This document shows, in pieces, positions 25,564-34,453 of a stretch of DNA of 64,000 nt. Made by a program: the position numbers and the translations under genes. A model generated the notes under the pieces. It was not told where the DNA came from. It ran no database searches and saw nothing but the letters and a program-made list of their open reading frames with translations. The stretch is from Methylobacterium sp. J-076 (GTDB taxonomy: Bacteria; Pseudomonadota; Alphaproteobacteria; Rhizobiales; Beijerinckiaceae), in NCBI RefSeq assembly GCF_022829405.1, contig NZ_JAKSXW010000118.1, forward strand, positions 1 through 64,000. Direction: 5' to 3'. Positions within the stretch are counted from its first letter, which is position 1; every line of letters starts with the position of its first letter.

Positions 25564-26158
25564 CGCCGCCCCGCCCGCGCCGCGCCTGCGGCCGACCGGC
25601 CCCGTCGTGCCGGCCGGCGAGACCGGGCTGTGGGGCGAGGCCGCCCAAGCCCTCGCGGCCGCGAGGGCGCATGAGGCCGAGGTGAGGGAATGGGCGCGCG
25701 AGTTCCTGGAACAGGAGCGGGCGCGGGGCCATGCGGAGGGCCGCGCGGCCGGCGCGGAGGAGGCGGCGCGCCTCGTGGCCGAGACGGCGGCGCGGGCCGC
25801 CGATCACCTCGCGGCGCTGGAACGGGACCTGCCCGCCCTCGTCCACGGCCTCGTCGCCGGGATCGTCGGCGCCTTCGAGCCGGGCGACCGCATCGCCCGG
25901 GCGGTCCGCCACGCCCTGGACCGGCTCCGGCCCGACGCCCAGGCCGTCCTGCGGGTCTCGCCGGGCGAGATCGAGCCCGTGCGGGCCGCGCTGGAGGGGC
26001 CCGACGGTCTGCCCCTGCGGATCGAGGGGGACCCGAGCCTCGCGCCGGGGGAGTGCACCCTGCGCAGCGCGGTCGGCCGGGTGGAACTCGGCGTCGAGGC
26101 CCAGCTGCGCGCCCTGCGCCGGGGGCTCCTGAAGGTCGAGGACGGGCCCCGCCCATGA
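25556..26158 (+). CDS. sctL: T3SS stator protein SctL (NolV)
   Basis: A 200-residue FliH/YscL-family protein that regulates the ATPase and joins it to the platform. It has a long charged coiled-coil in the middle (AQALAAARAHEAEVREWAREFLEQERARGHAEGRAAGAEEAARLVAE) and the family C-terminal domain with ECTLRSAVGRVELGVEAQLRALRRGL. I chose GTG 25556 since GGAGGG lies nine bases upstream; ATG 25532 lies further into sctK and would add eight residues. Confidence 0.85.
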   Translation: MTDAAPPAPRLRPTGPVVPAGETGLWGEAAQALAAARAHEAEVREWAREFLEQERARGHAEGRAAGAEEAARLVAETAARAADHLAALERDLPALVHGLVAGIVGAFEPGDRIARAVRHALDRLRPDAQAVLRVSPGEIEPVRAALEGPDGLPLRIEGDPSLAPGECTLRSAVGRVELGVEAQLRALRRGLLKVEDGPRP

Positions 26159-26171
26159 GTGGCTGTCGCCC

Positions 26172-27536
26172 ATGAGCGTCCGGAGAGAGCCGGCCCCCGC
26201 ACCGGACGGGCGGGCGGATGCCGGCCTGGCGGATGTGATGCCGCGTCTGCGGGAGGCCGTCCGCACCCTCGACATGCGGCCGGTGCGCGGTCGCATCACC
26301 GCCGCCGTCGGCACGATCATCCACGCCGTCGTCCCCGGCGTGCGCATCGGCGAACTGTGCCGGCTCGAGGATCCGCAGGGCGGCTTCAGCCTCGAAGCCG
26401 AGGTGGTGGGCCTGAACGAGGACACCGCGATCCTCACCCCCATCGGGGCGCTCGAGAACCTGTCCTCCCGCACCGAGGTGCTGCCCACCGGCCGGATGGT
26501 GGAGGTCCCCGTGGGGGAGGCCCTCCTGGGGCGCATCCTCGACAGCCGCGGCCTGCCCCTCGACGGCGGCGCCTCCCTCCAGGGCGCCCCGACGCGCTCC
26601 CTGCGCGGCACCGCGCCGAACCCGCTGGAGCGGCAGCTCATCTCCAAGCCGATGCCCCTCGGCGTCAGGGTGATCGACGGCCTGCTCACCGTGGGCGACG
26701 GGCAGCGGCTCGGCATCTACGGCGAGCCGGGCGGGGGCAAGTCGTCCCTCCTGGCGCAGATCGTGAAGGGCGCGCGGGCCGATGTCTGCGTCGTCGCCCT
26801 GATCGGCGAGCGCGGGCGCGAGGTGCGCGACTTCGTCGAGCGCCACCTCGGCGCCGAGGGCATGGCCCGCAGCGTCCTGATCGTGGCGACCTCGGACCGC
26901 GCGGCCATCGAGCGGATGCAGGCCGCCTACGCCGCCACCGCCATCGCCGAGCATTTCCGCGATCAGGGCCGCCGGGTGGTGCTGCTGATGGATTCCGTCA
27001 CCCGCTTCGCCCGTGCCCTGCGCGAGATCGGGCTGGCGGCGGGCGAGCCGCCGACGCGGCGGGGCTTCCCGCCCTCGGTCTTCGCCAGCCTCCCGGGCCT
27101 GATGGAGCGGGCGGGGCCCGGCGCGACGGGCTCGATCACCGCCTTCTACACCGTGCTCGTGGAGGGCGACGGCAGCGGCGACCCGATCGCCGAGGAGACC
27201 CGCGGCATCCTCGACGGCCACATCGTGCTCTCGCCGAGCCTGGCCGCGCAGGGCCATTACCCCGCCGTCGATGTCCTGGTCAGCCGCTCGCGCGTGATGA
27301 ACGCCGTGGCCGCGCCGGCCCATGTGAAGGCCGCCGCCCGGTTCCGCGAATTGCTGGCCCGCTATCAGGAGGCCGAGTTCCTCGTGCAGGTCGGCGAGTA
27401 CAAGGCGGGCTCCGACCCGCTCACCGACACCGCCATCGCGCGGATCGGCGACCTCCGGGCCTTCCTGCGGCAGGGGGAGGCCGAGACCACCAGCTTCGAG
27501 GAGAGCGTCGCATGGATGCAGCGGCTCATCGCGTGA
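26172..27536 (+). CDS. sctN: T3SS ATPase SctN (RhcN)
   Basis: A 454-residue F1-beta-like hexameric ATPase that unfolds substrates and separates chaperones at the base of the export gate. Walker A is GEPGGGKS (184-191), Walker B is LLMD (271-274) and the T3SS ATPase signature PSVFASLPGLMERAG follows. N-terminal beta-barrel and C-terminal helical domain are present and length is normal. It starts 13 bases after sctL. Its stop overlaps the GTG of sctO. Confidence 0.97.
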   Translation: MSVRREPAPAPDGRADAGLADVMPRLREAVRTLDMRPVRGRITAAVGTIIHAVVPGVRIGELCRLEDPQGGFSLEAEVVGLNEDTAILTPIGALENLSSRTEVLPTGRMVEVPVGEALLGRILDSRGLPLDGGASLQGAPTRSLRGTAPNPLERQLISKPMPLGVRVIDGLLTVGDGQRLGIYGEPGGGKSSLLAQIVKGARADVCVVALIGERGREVRDFVERHLGAEGMARSVLIVATSDRAAIERMQAAYAATAIAEHFRDQGRRVVLLMDSVTRFARALREIGLAAGEPPTRRGFPPSVFASLPGLMERAGPGATGSITAFYTVLVEGDGSGDPIAEETRGILDGHIVLSPSLAAQGHYPAVDVLVSRSRVMNAVAAPAHVKAAARFRELLARYQEAEFLVQVGEYKAGSDPLTDTAIARIGDLRAFLRQGEAETTSFEESVAWMQRLIA

Positions 27537-28027
27537 GGCCGGTCGATCTGGCGCGCCTCGCGACCCTGCGGGGGCGCCGGGAGGAGGAGGCGCGCCGGGT
27601 CGTCCGCGCCCGCGCCGCCGCGCGGGAGGAGGCGGAGGCGCGCACGGCCGACGCCGTGCGGGAGGTGGCCGCCCGGGAGGCCGCCCGCGAGGCGGGCGAG
27701 CGGGATTTCCACGCCCGGCTCGAGGAGGCCGCGCCCGTCGGCCTCACGGTGCTCGTGGAGGGCCGCCTGCGCATCGCGGGGTTGACCGAGGAGGTCGCCG
27801 CCGCCCGCACGGCGGTGGAGGCGCGCGAGGCGGAGGCCGAGACGGCGCAGAACGCCCTCGCGCGGGCCCGTGCGCGACACGCCGCGCGGATGGGGGAGAC
27901 GCGGCGGTGGGACCGGGTGCGGGCCCGCATCCTGTCGGCCCGCCGCGCGGCGAGCGAACGGGCGGAGGAATCCGTGGCCGAGGACGAGACCTCGGACCGG
28001 CTCGGCGCCGCGAAGGTCCGCGCGTGA
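27533..28027 (+). CDS. sctO: T3SS stalk protein SctO (Y4yJ-like)
   Basis: A 164-residue protein that is nearly all charged coiled-coil, as in FliJ/YscO, which sits in the centre of the SctN hexamer and touches SctV. Arg/Glu/Ala heptads run from about 10 to 75 and again from 85 to 150. The GTG at 27533 overlaps the sctN stop (GTGA); the next gene has the same overlap, suggesting coupled translation throughout. ATG 27512 would add seven residues. Sequence is too simple for a certain homology call; position makes it likely. Confidence 0.75.
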   Translation: MRPVDLARLATLRGRREEEARRVVRARAAAREEAEARTADAVREVAAREAAREAGERDFHARLEEAAPVGLTVLVEGRLRIAGLTEEVAAARTAVEAREAEAETAQNALARARARHAARMGETRRWDRVRARILSARRAASERAEESVAEDETSDRLGAAKVRA

Positions 28028-29091
28028 GGGCCGCCCCGTCGCGCCGGCGCTTCACGCCGCGGACGCGGATCGGCCTGGCCGTGCTCCCCCTGGTCAACCG
28101 GCTCGCAACGCCGCGGGAGGCGCTGTCGGCGGTGGTCGAGGGGGTGGCGCTCCGCCTCGCCCCCGCGGGCATCCGGCCCTGCCCGGCCGCGCCTGCGCCG
28201 GATGCGATGGAGATCGTCTTCGGCCTCGGCGGGGACGACCGGGTCGCCCTGCGCCTGCCGGCGGCGATCCTCGACCGGCTCGTGCGGGCGGTGCAGGCGG
28301 ATCTCGCCACGGTCCCGGCCGGCCCGCTCCTCGTCGAACTCGCCCTCGCCCCCCTCCTCGACGCCGCGGAGCGGATCGCCTGGACGGGCCTTCACGTCGT
28401 CGCGCTGGCGGCCCCCGCGAGCCGGCCCGGCGCGGTGACGCTCCTCCTCGACGGGGCGCTCGGCGACGCGGACTTCGCGGCCGAACTCGACCTCGACCCG
28501 TCCGGGGAGGAGGGTCGGGCGGCGGTTCTGGCGCTGGTCGAGGCGCTGCCGGCGCAACCCGCCTCCCTGGCCGACCTGCCCGTGCCGGTCGCCGCCGTCG
28601 CCGGGCATACGCGGCTGACCCTGCGCCACCTCGCCGGGCTCGCCCCCGGCGACGTGGTGCTGCCCGACCTTTGGCACCTCGACCGGGGCGAGATCCGCCT
28701 CGTCCTCGGCACGGGCCACGCCGCGACGGCCGACCGGCACGGGGCGACATTGACGACCCCGTTCCGGCCGATCCCGGCCGGGGGGGAGGGAACCGGGGAC
28801 ACCACGATGGCACAGGGGACGAGGAAGGCCGGGGCGCCGGCCATGGGGGGCGAGGCGGAGCTCGACGCCGTGGGCGTGACCCTGGCCTTCGAGCTGGGGC
28901 GGCGAACCGTCACCGTCGGGGAGCTCAGGGGCATCGGCCCCGGCCACGTCTTCGATCTCGGGCTGGCACCGGACGAGGCGGTCGATCTCGTGGCGAACGG
29001 GGCGCGGATCGGGCGCGGCGAGATCGTCAAGCTGGGCGAGCGGCTCGGCGTGCGGGTCGTCCGCCTGTTCGGGCAGGATCGGGGCGCCTGA
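28024..29091 (+). CDS. sctQ: T3SS C-ring protein SctQ (RhcQ)
   Basis: A 355-residue sorting-platform protein. The N-terminal 260 residues are poorly conserved. The C-terminal SpoA/FliN-like domain (about 278-350) is clear: DAVGVTLAFELGRRTVTVGELRGIGPGHVFDLG and GRGEIVKLGERLGVRVVRLF. The GTG at 28024 overlaps the sctO stop. An internal in-frame ATG at 28807, just before the SpoA domain, could make a separate 94-residue C-terminal form, as found for YscQ and SpaO. Confidence 0.85.
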   Translation: MRAAPSRRRFTPRTRIGLAVLPLVNRLATPREALSAVVEGVALRLAPAGIRPCPAAPAPDAMEIVFGLGGDDRVALRLPAAILDRLVRAVQADLATVPAGPLLVELALAPLLDAAERIAWTGLHVVALAAPASRPGAVTLLLDGALGDADFAAELDLDPSGEEGRAAVLALVEALPAQPASLADLPVPVAAVAGHTRLTLRHLAGLAPGDVVLPDLWHLDRGEIRLVLGTGHAATADRHGATLTTPFRPIPAGGEGTGDTTMAQGTRKAGAPAMGGEAELDAVGVTLAFELGRRTVTVGELRGIGPGHVFDLGLAPDEAVDLVANGARIGRGEIVKLGERLGVRVVRLFGQDRGA

Positions 29092-29092
29092 C

Positions 29093-29755
29093 ATGGGCGA
29101 GGTCCACCCGAGTATCCTCGCCCTCCTCGCGACCACGCTCGGGCTCGGGTCGCTCGCCTTCGTGGTGGTGACGACCACGGCCTTCATGAAGATCGCGGTG
29201 GTGCTCTTCCTGGTGCGCAACGCCCTGGGCACGCAGCAGATTCCGCCCAACATGGTGCTCTACGGCGCGGCGCTGATCCTCACCGTGTACATCTCGGCGC
29301 CGGTGGCCGAGAAGGTGTTCCAGGCGGCCTCCGAGCCCCAGCTGGCCTACCAGTCCGTCGAGGACTGGCTGGCGGCGGCCCGCCGGGTGCAGGAGCCGAT
29401 CCGCGCGTATCTCGGCCGCTTCGCCAGCCCCGAGCAGAGCCAGTTCTTCCTCGACGCCACCCGGCGGGTCTGGCCCGAGGAGGCCCAGGAATCCCTGGTG
29501 CCGGACGACCTGCGGATCCTGGTGCCGTCCTTCCTGATCTCGGAGCTGAAGCGCGGCTTCGAGATCGGCTTCCTGCTCTACCTGCCGTTCATCGTCATCG
29601 ACCTCGTGGTGACGACGATCCTGATGGCGATGGGCATGTCGTCGGTCTCGCCGAACACGATCTCGATCCCGTTCAAGCTGTTCCTGTTCATCGCCATCGA
29701 CGGCTGGTCGCGGCTGCTGCACGGCCTCGTGCTGAGCTACGCGATCGCCCCCTGA
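29093..29755 (+). CDS. sctR: T3SS export apparatus protein SctR (RhcR)
   Basis: A 220-residue inner-membrane protein of the FliP/YscR family with four hydrophobic segments. Conserved parts include TAFMKIAVVLFLVRNALGTQQIPPN, LVPSFLISELKRGFEIGFLLYLPFIVIDLVV and MGMSSVSPNTISIPFKLFLF. Five copies form the core of the export gate with SctS and SctT. It starts one base after the sctQ stop codon. Confidence 0.97.
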   Translation: MGEVHPSILALLATTLGLGSLAFVVVTTTAFMKIAVVLFLVRNALGTQQIPPNMVLYGAALILTVYISAPVAEKVFQAASEPQLAYQSVEDWLAAARRVQEPIRAYLGRFASPEQSQFFLDATRRVWPEEAQESLVPDDLRILVPSFLISELKRGFEIGFLLYLPFIVIDLVVTTILMAMGMSSVSPNTISIPFKLFLFIAIDGWSRLLHGLVLSYAIAP

Positions 29756-29781
29756 ACCCCACCGCGAGAGGAGAGACTGGC

Positions 29782-30057
29782 ATGGATGGCGCCAGCGTCC
29801 AGATGTACATGAGCAACGCGCTCGCCCAGTTCATGATCCTGGCCCTGCCGCCCCTCGGCGCGGCCCTCGTCGCCGGGCTCGTCGTCGGCCTTCTCCAGGC
29901 CGTGACGCAGATCCAGGACCAGACCATGCCGCAGACGGTGAAGCTGCTGGTGGTCATCGCGGTGCTGGCGCTGTTCGCCCCCGTCCTCTCCGCGCCCTTG
30001 TTCGCGGGGGCCGCGCAGGTCTTCACGGACTTCCCCTCCCTGACACGGCGGGGCTGA
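29782..30057 (+). CDS. sctS: T3SS export apparatus protein SctS (RhcS)
   Basis: A 91-residue, two-helix membrane protein of the FliQ/YscS family, with PPLGAALVAGLVVGLLQAVTQIQDQTMPQTVKLL, the usual loop signature. Four copies wind round the SctR-T core. GAGAGGAGAGA before the ATG is the ribosome-binding site. It lies 26 bases after sctR. Confidence 0.95.
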   Translation: MDGASVQMYMSNALAQFMILALPPLGAALVAGLVVGLLQAVTQIQDQTMPQTVKLLVVIAVLALFAPVLSAPLFAGAAQVFTDFPSLTRRG

Positions 30058-30065
30058 GGCCGCCC

Positions 30066-30893
30066 GTGCCGACGGCGCTCGATCCCCAGACCTACGCGGC
30101 GATCACGGCCCTCGTCATCGAGGTGCTGCGCTGGGTGCCGGTCGTCGCCCTGGGGATGGGCCGGCCGGTCGGCCTCCTCCTGATCCTGCCCGTCTTCACC
30201 CGCGCCGAGATGGGCACCATGGTCCGCCTCACCTTCGCCCTGACCTTGACCCTACCGGTGGTCGGCGCCTTCCAGCGCAGCCTCGGCCCCGGGGAGATCC
30301 CGGTCATGCAGCTCACCGGGCTCGGGCTCAAGGAGCTGTTCGTGGGCTTCCTGATCGGCTTCCTCCTGGGGGCGCCGTTCTGGGTGCTCTCGGCGGTCGG
30401 CGAACTCATCGACAGCCAGCGCGGCAACTCCAACCCGGCCGGGCCGAACGACCCCTCGACCAAGTCGCAGAGCTCCGCCCTGGGCCTGCTCCTCGGCCTC
30501 CTGGCGATCACGATGTTCGTCGCGGCGGGCGGGCTGAACGCCGTGGTGGAGGTGCTCTACGGGAGCTACGCCCTCTGGCCGATCGGCCATGCCCTGCCCA
30601 ACACCGATATCGCCGCGATGACGGAGGTGGGCCGCGTGGTCGACCGCATCATGCGCATGGCGGTGCTCATCGCCGGGCCGGTGATCGCGCTGATGCTGCT
30701 CCTCGACCTCTGCGCCGCGCTGCTCGGCCGCTTCGCCTCGCAGCTCCAGCTCAACGACCTCGCCCCGACGCTGAAGAACGTGGCGGCCGTGCTGTTCCTG
30801 CTCGTCTACGTGAACGCCCTGTTCGCGTATGTCGGCGCGGAGGTGGCTACGACCCGGACCCTCGCCGCCCGGCTCGGACAGTTCCTGCGGTGA
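30066..30893 (+). CDS. sctT: T3SS export apparatus protein SctT (RhcT)
   Basis: A 275-residue membrane protein of the FliR/YscT family with about six helices. Family segments are GRPVGLLLILPVFTRAEMG, FLIGFLLGAPFWVLSAVGELIDSQRG and GRFASQLQLNDLAPTLKNVAAVLFLL. One copy caps the SctR-S assembly. The start is a GTG eight bases after sctS, and the end overlaps the next start by four bases. Confidence 0.95.
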   Translation: MPTALDPQTYAAITALVIEVLRWVPVVALGMGRPVGLLLILPVFTRAEMGTMVRLTFALTLTLPVVGAFQRSLGPGEIPVMQLTGLGLKELFVGFLIGFLLGAPFWVLSAVGELIDSQRGNSNPAGPNDPSTKSQSSALGLLLGLLAITMFVAAGGLNAVVEVLYGSYALWPIGHALPNTDIAAMTEVGRVVDRIMRMAVLIAGPVIALMLLLDLCAALLGRFASQLQLNDLAPTLKNVAAVLFLLVYVNALFAYVGAEVATTRTLAARLGQFLR

Positions 30894-31933
30894 GCGGCGA
30901 CTCGAGCGAGGAGAAGACCCTCCCCCCGAGCCAGAAGAAGCTCCGCGACGCCCGCAAGAAGGGGCAGATCGCCAAGAGCAAGGATCTCGTCGCCGGGCTG
31001 GGGCTCGCCGCCGCCTCGCTGTACCTGATGGCGCGGGGCGGCGCCCTGACGGACCGGTGGCGCGAGGCCATGGTCCAGGTCTTCACGGTGCAGAACGAGC
31101 CGTTCTCCGTGGCGGTGCCGCAGGTCGCCGCCGGCCTCGCCGATCTGGCCATCGCCATGGTCGTGCCGATGCTCGCCTGCGTGCTCGCCGCGGTGGTCGT
31201 CGGTAGCGTCATCGCCAATCAGGGGGTGGTGCTCTCCTTCGATCCCCTCAAGCCGAAGCTCGACAGCCTCAACCCGATCGCGGGCTTCAAGCGCCTGTTC
31301 GGCGTGAAGGGCGTGGTCGAGCTCGCCAAGTCGCTGGTGAAGGCGCTGCTCCTGGGGGGCTCCCTGTTCGTCGTCCTGCGCGGGACCTGGCGGACCCTGG
31401 TCCTGATGCCGACCTGCGGCCTGAACTGCTTCAGCCACGTGATCGGCACCCAGACCAAGCTCCTGCTCGGGATCGGGGTCGGCGCCTTCCTCGCCGCGGG
31501 CGTCGCCGACGTGCTGATCCAGCGCTGGCTGTTCCTGCGCGACATGAAGATGAGCCTGAGCGAGCAGAAGCGGGAGTTCAAGGAGCAGGAGGGCGATCCC
31601 CATGTGCGGGGCGCCCACCGCCGCCACCGGCAGGAGGCGGCCGGGCTACCCCGCACGGGGCTCGCGCGGGCGACCGTGCTGGTGGTGGGCCGCGGCGTGG
31701 CGGCCGGGCTCCGCTACGTCGCCAGCGAAGGCGGCGTGCCGATCATCGTCTGCCGGGCCCGGGGCGCGAAGGCCGAGGCGATGAAGGCGGAGGCGGCCCG
31801 GCGCCAGATCCCCCACTATGCCGACGAGGTGCTCGCCAGCGCCCTGGCCCTGAAGGTCCAGCCGGGCCACGGCCTCCCGAACCGCTATTTCGACCGCGGG
31901 GCGAAGGCGATCTACTCGACCATGTCGCAGTGA
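30890..31933 (+). CDS. sctU: T3SS switch protein SctU (RhcU) without the NPTH autocleavage site
   Basis: A 347-residue FlhB/YscU-family protein: N-terminal [25 protein letters not shown], four membrane helices, linker [16 protein letters not shown], and a cytoplasmic C-domain. The site where these proteins cut themselves, NPTH, is replaced by V266-G267-R268-G269 in [14 protein letters not shown]. The reading frame is intact on both sides and the domain continues to a normal end, so this is not a sequencing frameshift in any obvious way. Without NPTH the substrate switch cannot depend on autocleavage (inference). Last gene of the operon. Confidence 0.93.
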   Translation: MSGDSSEEKTLPPSQKKLRDARKKGQIAKSKDLVAGLGLAAASLYLMARGGALTDRWREAMVQVFTVQNEPFSVAVPQVAAGLADLAIAMVVPMLACVLAAVVVGSVIANQGVVLSFDPLKPKLDSLNPIAGFKRLFGVKGVVELAKSLVKALLLGGSLFVVLRGTWRTLVLMPTCGLNCFSHVIGTQTKLLLGIGVGAFLAAGVADVLIQRWLFLRDMKMSLSEQKREFKEQEGDPHVRGAHRRHRQEAAGLPRTGLARATVLVVGRGVAAGLRYVASEGGVPIIVCRARGAKAEAMKAEAARRQIPHYADEVLASALALKVQPGHGLPNRYFDRGAKAIYSTMSQ

Positions 31934-31998
31934 GGCCGGCGCCGCGCGCCACGGCCGCGGCCCCGGACATGCCGCCGCGGCCGAGCTTGTCACTTGCG

Positions 31999-32013
31999 GA
32001 ACACTTGCGGAAC
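31999..32013 (-). promoter_or_regulatory. LexA (SOS) box, perfect
   Basis: GAAC-N7-GAAC, which is GTTC-N7-GTTC on the other strand, the alphaproteobacterial SOS box. It lies 60 bases before the lexA start, so lexA is autoregulated. Confidence 0.85.
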
Positions 32014-32022
32014 GCTTAACCT

Positions 32023-32037
32023 GTTCGCGATTTGTTT
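32023..32037 (+). promoter_or_regulatory. Second LexA box, one mismatch
   Basis: GTTC-GCGATTT-GTTT. It is one base away from GTTC-N7-GTTC and 10 bases from the first box, giving a tandem operator. Confidence 0.6.
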
Positions 32038-32072
32038 CAGTGCGCCCGCCGCCATTCTGCGAGACCCGAACG

Positions 32073-32813
32073 ATGCTCACGCGCAAGCAGCTGGACCTCC
32101 TGCGCTTCATCCAGCAGCGGATGCAGGAATGCGGCGTGCCGCCCTCCTTCGATGAGATGAAGGACGCCCTCGACCTCAAGTCGAAATCCGGCATCCACCG
32201 TCTGATCACGGCCCTGGAGGAGCGCGGTTTCCTGCGCCGCCTGCCGAACCGCGCCCGGGCGATCGAGGTGATTCGCCTGCCGGACGCCCTGGGCCGCGGG
32301 GCCGAGGCCGCGGAGGCGGCCGCCGCCGCCGCGCCCGAGCCGCGGCGCTTCACCCCGAGCGTGGTGGAGGGCGGGCTGTCGAAGCTCCCCCCGGCCGCCC
32401 CGGCCCAGCCCCGGGCCTACGAGGAGTTCCGCGGCGTCTCGATTCCCGTCATGGGGCGGATCGCCGCCGGCACGCCCATCGCGGCGATCCAGAACCAGAG
32501 CCATACGGTGACCATGTCGCCGGACTTCCTGGCCGGCGGCGAGCACTACGCCCTGGAGGTGCGCGGCGATTCGATGGTCGATGCCGGCATCCTCGACGGG
32601 GACCTCGTGGTGATCCGCAAGCAGGAGACCGCCAACACCGGCGACATCATCGTCGCCCTGATCGATGACGAGGAGGCGACCCTGAAGCGGCTGCGCCGCC
32701 GGGGCTCCTCCATCGCCCTCGAAGCCGCGAACCCCGCCTACGAGACCCGCGTGCTCGGCCCCGACCGGGTGCGGATCCAGGGCCGGCTCGTGAGCCTCGT
32801 GCGCCGGTACTGA
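32073..32813 (+). CDS. lexA: LexA repressor
   Basis: A 246-residue SOS repressor. The N-terminal winged helix ([44 protein letters not shown]) binds SOS boxes. The peptidase domain has an Ala-Gly cut region (IAAGTPIAA), the catalytic Ser in [10 protein letters not shown] and the Lys in EATLKRL. The linker with [13 protein letters not shown] is longer than in E. coli, as in other alphaproteobacteria. Start at 32073 by homology. It is convergent with comEC, the usual arrangement in this group. Confidence 0.97.
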   Translation: MLTRKQLDLLRFIQQRMQECGVPPSFDEMKDALDLKSKSGIHRLITALEERGFLRRLPNRARAIEVIRLPDALGRGAEAAEAAAAAAPEPRRFTPSVVEGGLSKLPPAAPAQPRAYEEFRGVSIPVMGRIAAGTPIAAIQNQSHTVTMSPDFLAGGEHYALEVRGDSMVDAGILDGDLVVIRKQETANTGDIIVALIDDEEATLKRLRRRGSSIALEAANPAYETRVLGPDRVRIQGRLVSLVRRY

Positions 32814-32879
32814 GGCCGGGGCCGGGGAGCGGCCCCCAGGCCCCCGCGAAGGGCGCCGTCCTCCGGGATCCCGGGCCCT

Positions 32880-34189
32880 TCACGGGTCCGGGGCCGGCAT
32901 CGGGGGGCGCCAGGGGGGCGTGCGGCCGTCCGGGTGGGCGTAGGTCGCCGTGACTCCGGCGGGGTGCAGCCTCAGGGAGGCGGCGCCGCGGGACGAGAGG
33001 TTCCGCCGGTCGACGATCACCGGGGCCGCGCAATCCGGGGGGGCCGCGAGGGCGCTGATCAGCACCGCGGCGCGGGCGCAATCCTCGGGGAAGGCCCGGC
33101 GATCCTGGACCAGGGCCACGGCCCGGCCGTCCGGCATAATGGCGGTGCAACCGAGGCGGTCGCAGCGCCCCTGCGGCGGGGCGGCCAGGAGGTCGCTGGC
33201 GCGGCGTCCGTCGCCGTCGGCCTTCAGCCATTGCTCCAGCACGAAGCCCGAGGGCTTGCCGAGCACGGCGAGCCGCCCGTCCGCCCCGCGCAGGGCGGCT
33301 CCGGTGCCCTGGCGATCCACGTAGAGGTCCTGCCGCGGCGGGAAGGCCGCCAGGGCGAGCCCGGCCAGGGCGGGGACGAGGGCGAGGCGGCGCAGGCCCG
33401 TGGCGGGCAGGGTCGCCAGGAGCAGCGCCACCGCGAGCAGCAGCAGGGCCCCCGTCCCGAAGGCGGGGACCACGACCACCGCCCGGCCGAACCCGGCGAT
33501 CCATTCCGAGATGGCGAGCATGCCCGCCACCGCCTGCCCCATGACCCACCAGACCGGGCGGTCGAGGGCGAAGGGATAGGCCAGGGTGCCGAGGACGGCG
33601 CAGGGCATCACCACCAAGGACACCAGGGGCAGCGTCAGGGCGTTCCCGAGGACGCCGAAGGGCTGCACCGTCTGGAAGTGGTAGGTGGCGAAGGGCGCCG
33701 TGGCGACCTGGGCCACGAGGGTGGTGGCGAGCGTGCCGACGATCCCCCGGGCGACGAGGCCGGCGGCCCGGGCGAGGCGCCCCGCCCCGGGGCTCGCGAA
33801 CAGCCGCCCGTCGATGAGCCGGGCGCAGGCGACGAGCCCCGCCACCGCCCCGAAGGACATCTGGAAGCTCGGGCCGAGGAGGGCCTCCGGCTCCCGCCCG
33901 AGGCAGATCAGCGTGGCGAGGGCGAGGTTGCGCATGGACAGGGCGGGCCGGTCCACGAGGATCGCCCCGAGCATGATGAGCGTCATCACGAGGCTGCGCT
34001 CGGCGGCGATGTCCCAGCCGGAGAAGGCGCAATAGGCGCTCGCCCCGGCCATGGCGGCCGCGGCGGCGATCTTCTTGACCGGCCAGAACACCGCGCAGTG
34101 CGGCACCAGCGCGAGCGCCGCCCGGACGATCCAGAACACCACGCCCGCCGCCAGCACCATGTGCAGACCGGAGATCGAGACGACGTGGT
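32880..34189 (-). pseudogene. comEC: comEC, C-terminal part (cut off from its start)
   Basis: About 436 residues of the DNA-uptake channel ComEC, from HVVSISGLHMVLAAGVVFW (the conserved start of the Competence domain) to the end. The frame contains the multi-helix competence domain and a degenerate C-terminal domain. Upstream, the frame runs into foreign DNA at 34190 and has no native start; an ATG inside the insertion at 34286 could give a hybrid start. It joins exactly to the N-terminal part at 38276-39132 when the insertion is taken out. Confidence 0.92.
34183..34189. repeat. attL core (ACGTGGT)
   Basis: Left copy of the crossover repeat. Left of it is comEC (GAGATCGAGACG); right of it is element DNA (TGCGAGTTGG). 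Confidence 0.85.
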
Positions 34190-34453
34190 TGCGAGTTGGC
34201 CGGCATAAAAAGTCGAGAACGGCCTGGTGTTCTAGCTCGGCATCTTCGCATCCAGCGGAATGCTTCAGGCCCGTTTGCCCAAGCAACGTGAGCGTCGCAC
34301 GAACGCTGCGTTCACGCTGGGAGCTAGTGAACCTGCCGCTTGGACCGGGCAGCCCAACTTCAACACGACGGGCGTGGCGGGAAGTTGGAACTGTACGCTA
34401 CGCTTGTCGGATGTTCGTCCTACCTACGTTGGTCCGGCCAGCGCGAGCGACGG
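34190..34453. other. Element left end, non-coding
   Basis: 264 bases with no convincing gene. A perfect palindrome GAACGCTGCGTTC lies at 34301-34313, and GAAC-N8-GTTC at 34217-34232. These are candidate protein-binding sites near the left attachment site. Confidence 0.5.

Noticed and set aside
10374..31933. T3SS locus as a mobile island with ends
   Set aside because: No integrase, transposase, tRNA or direct repeat was recognised at its borders. It may have been acquired in the past, but the window does not show how.
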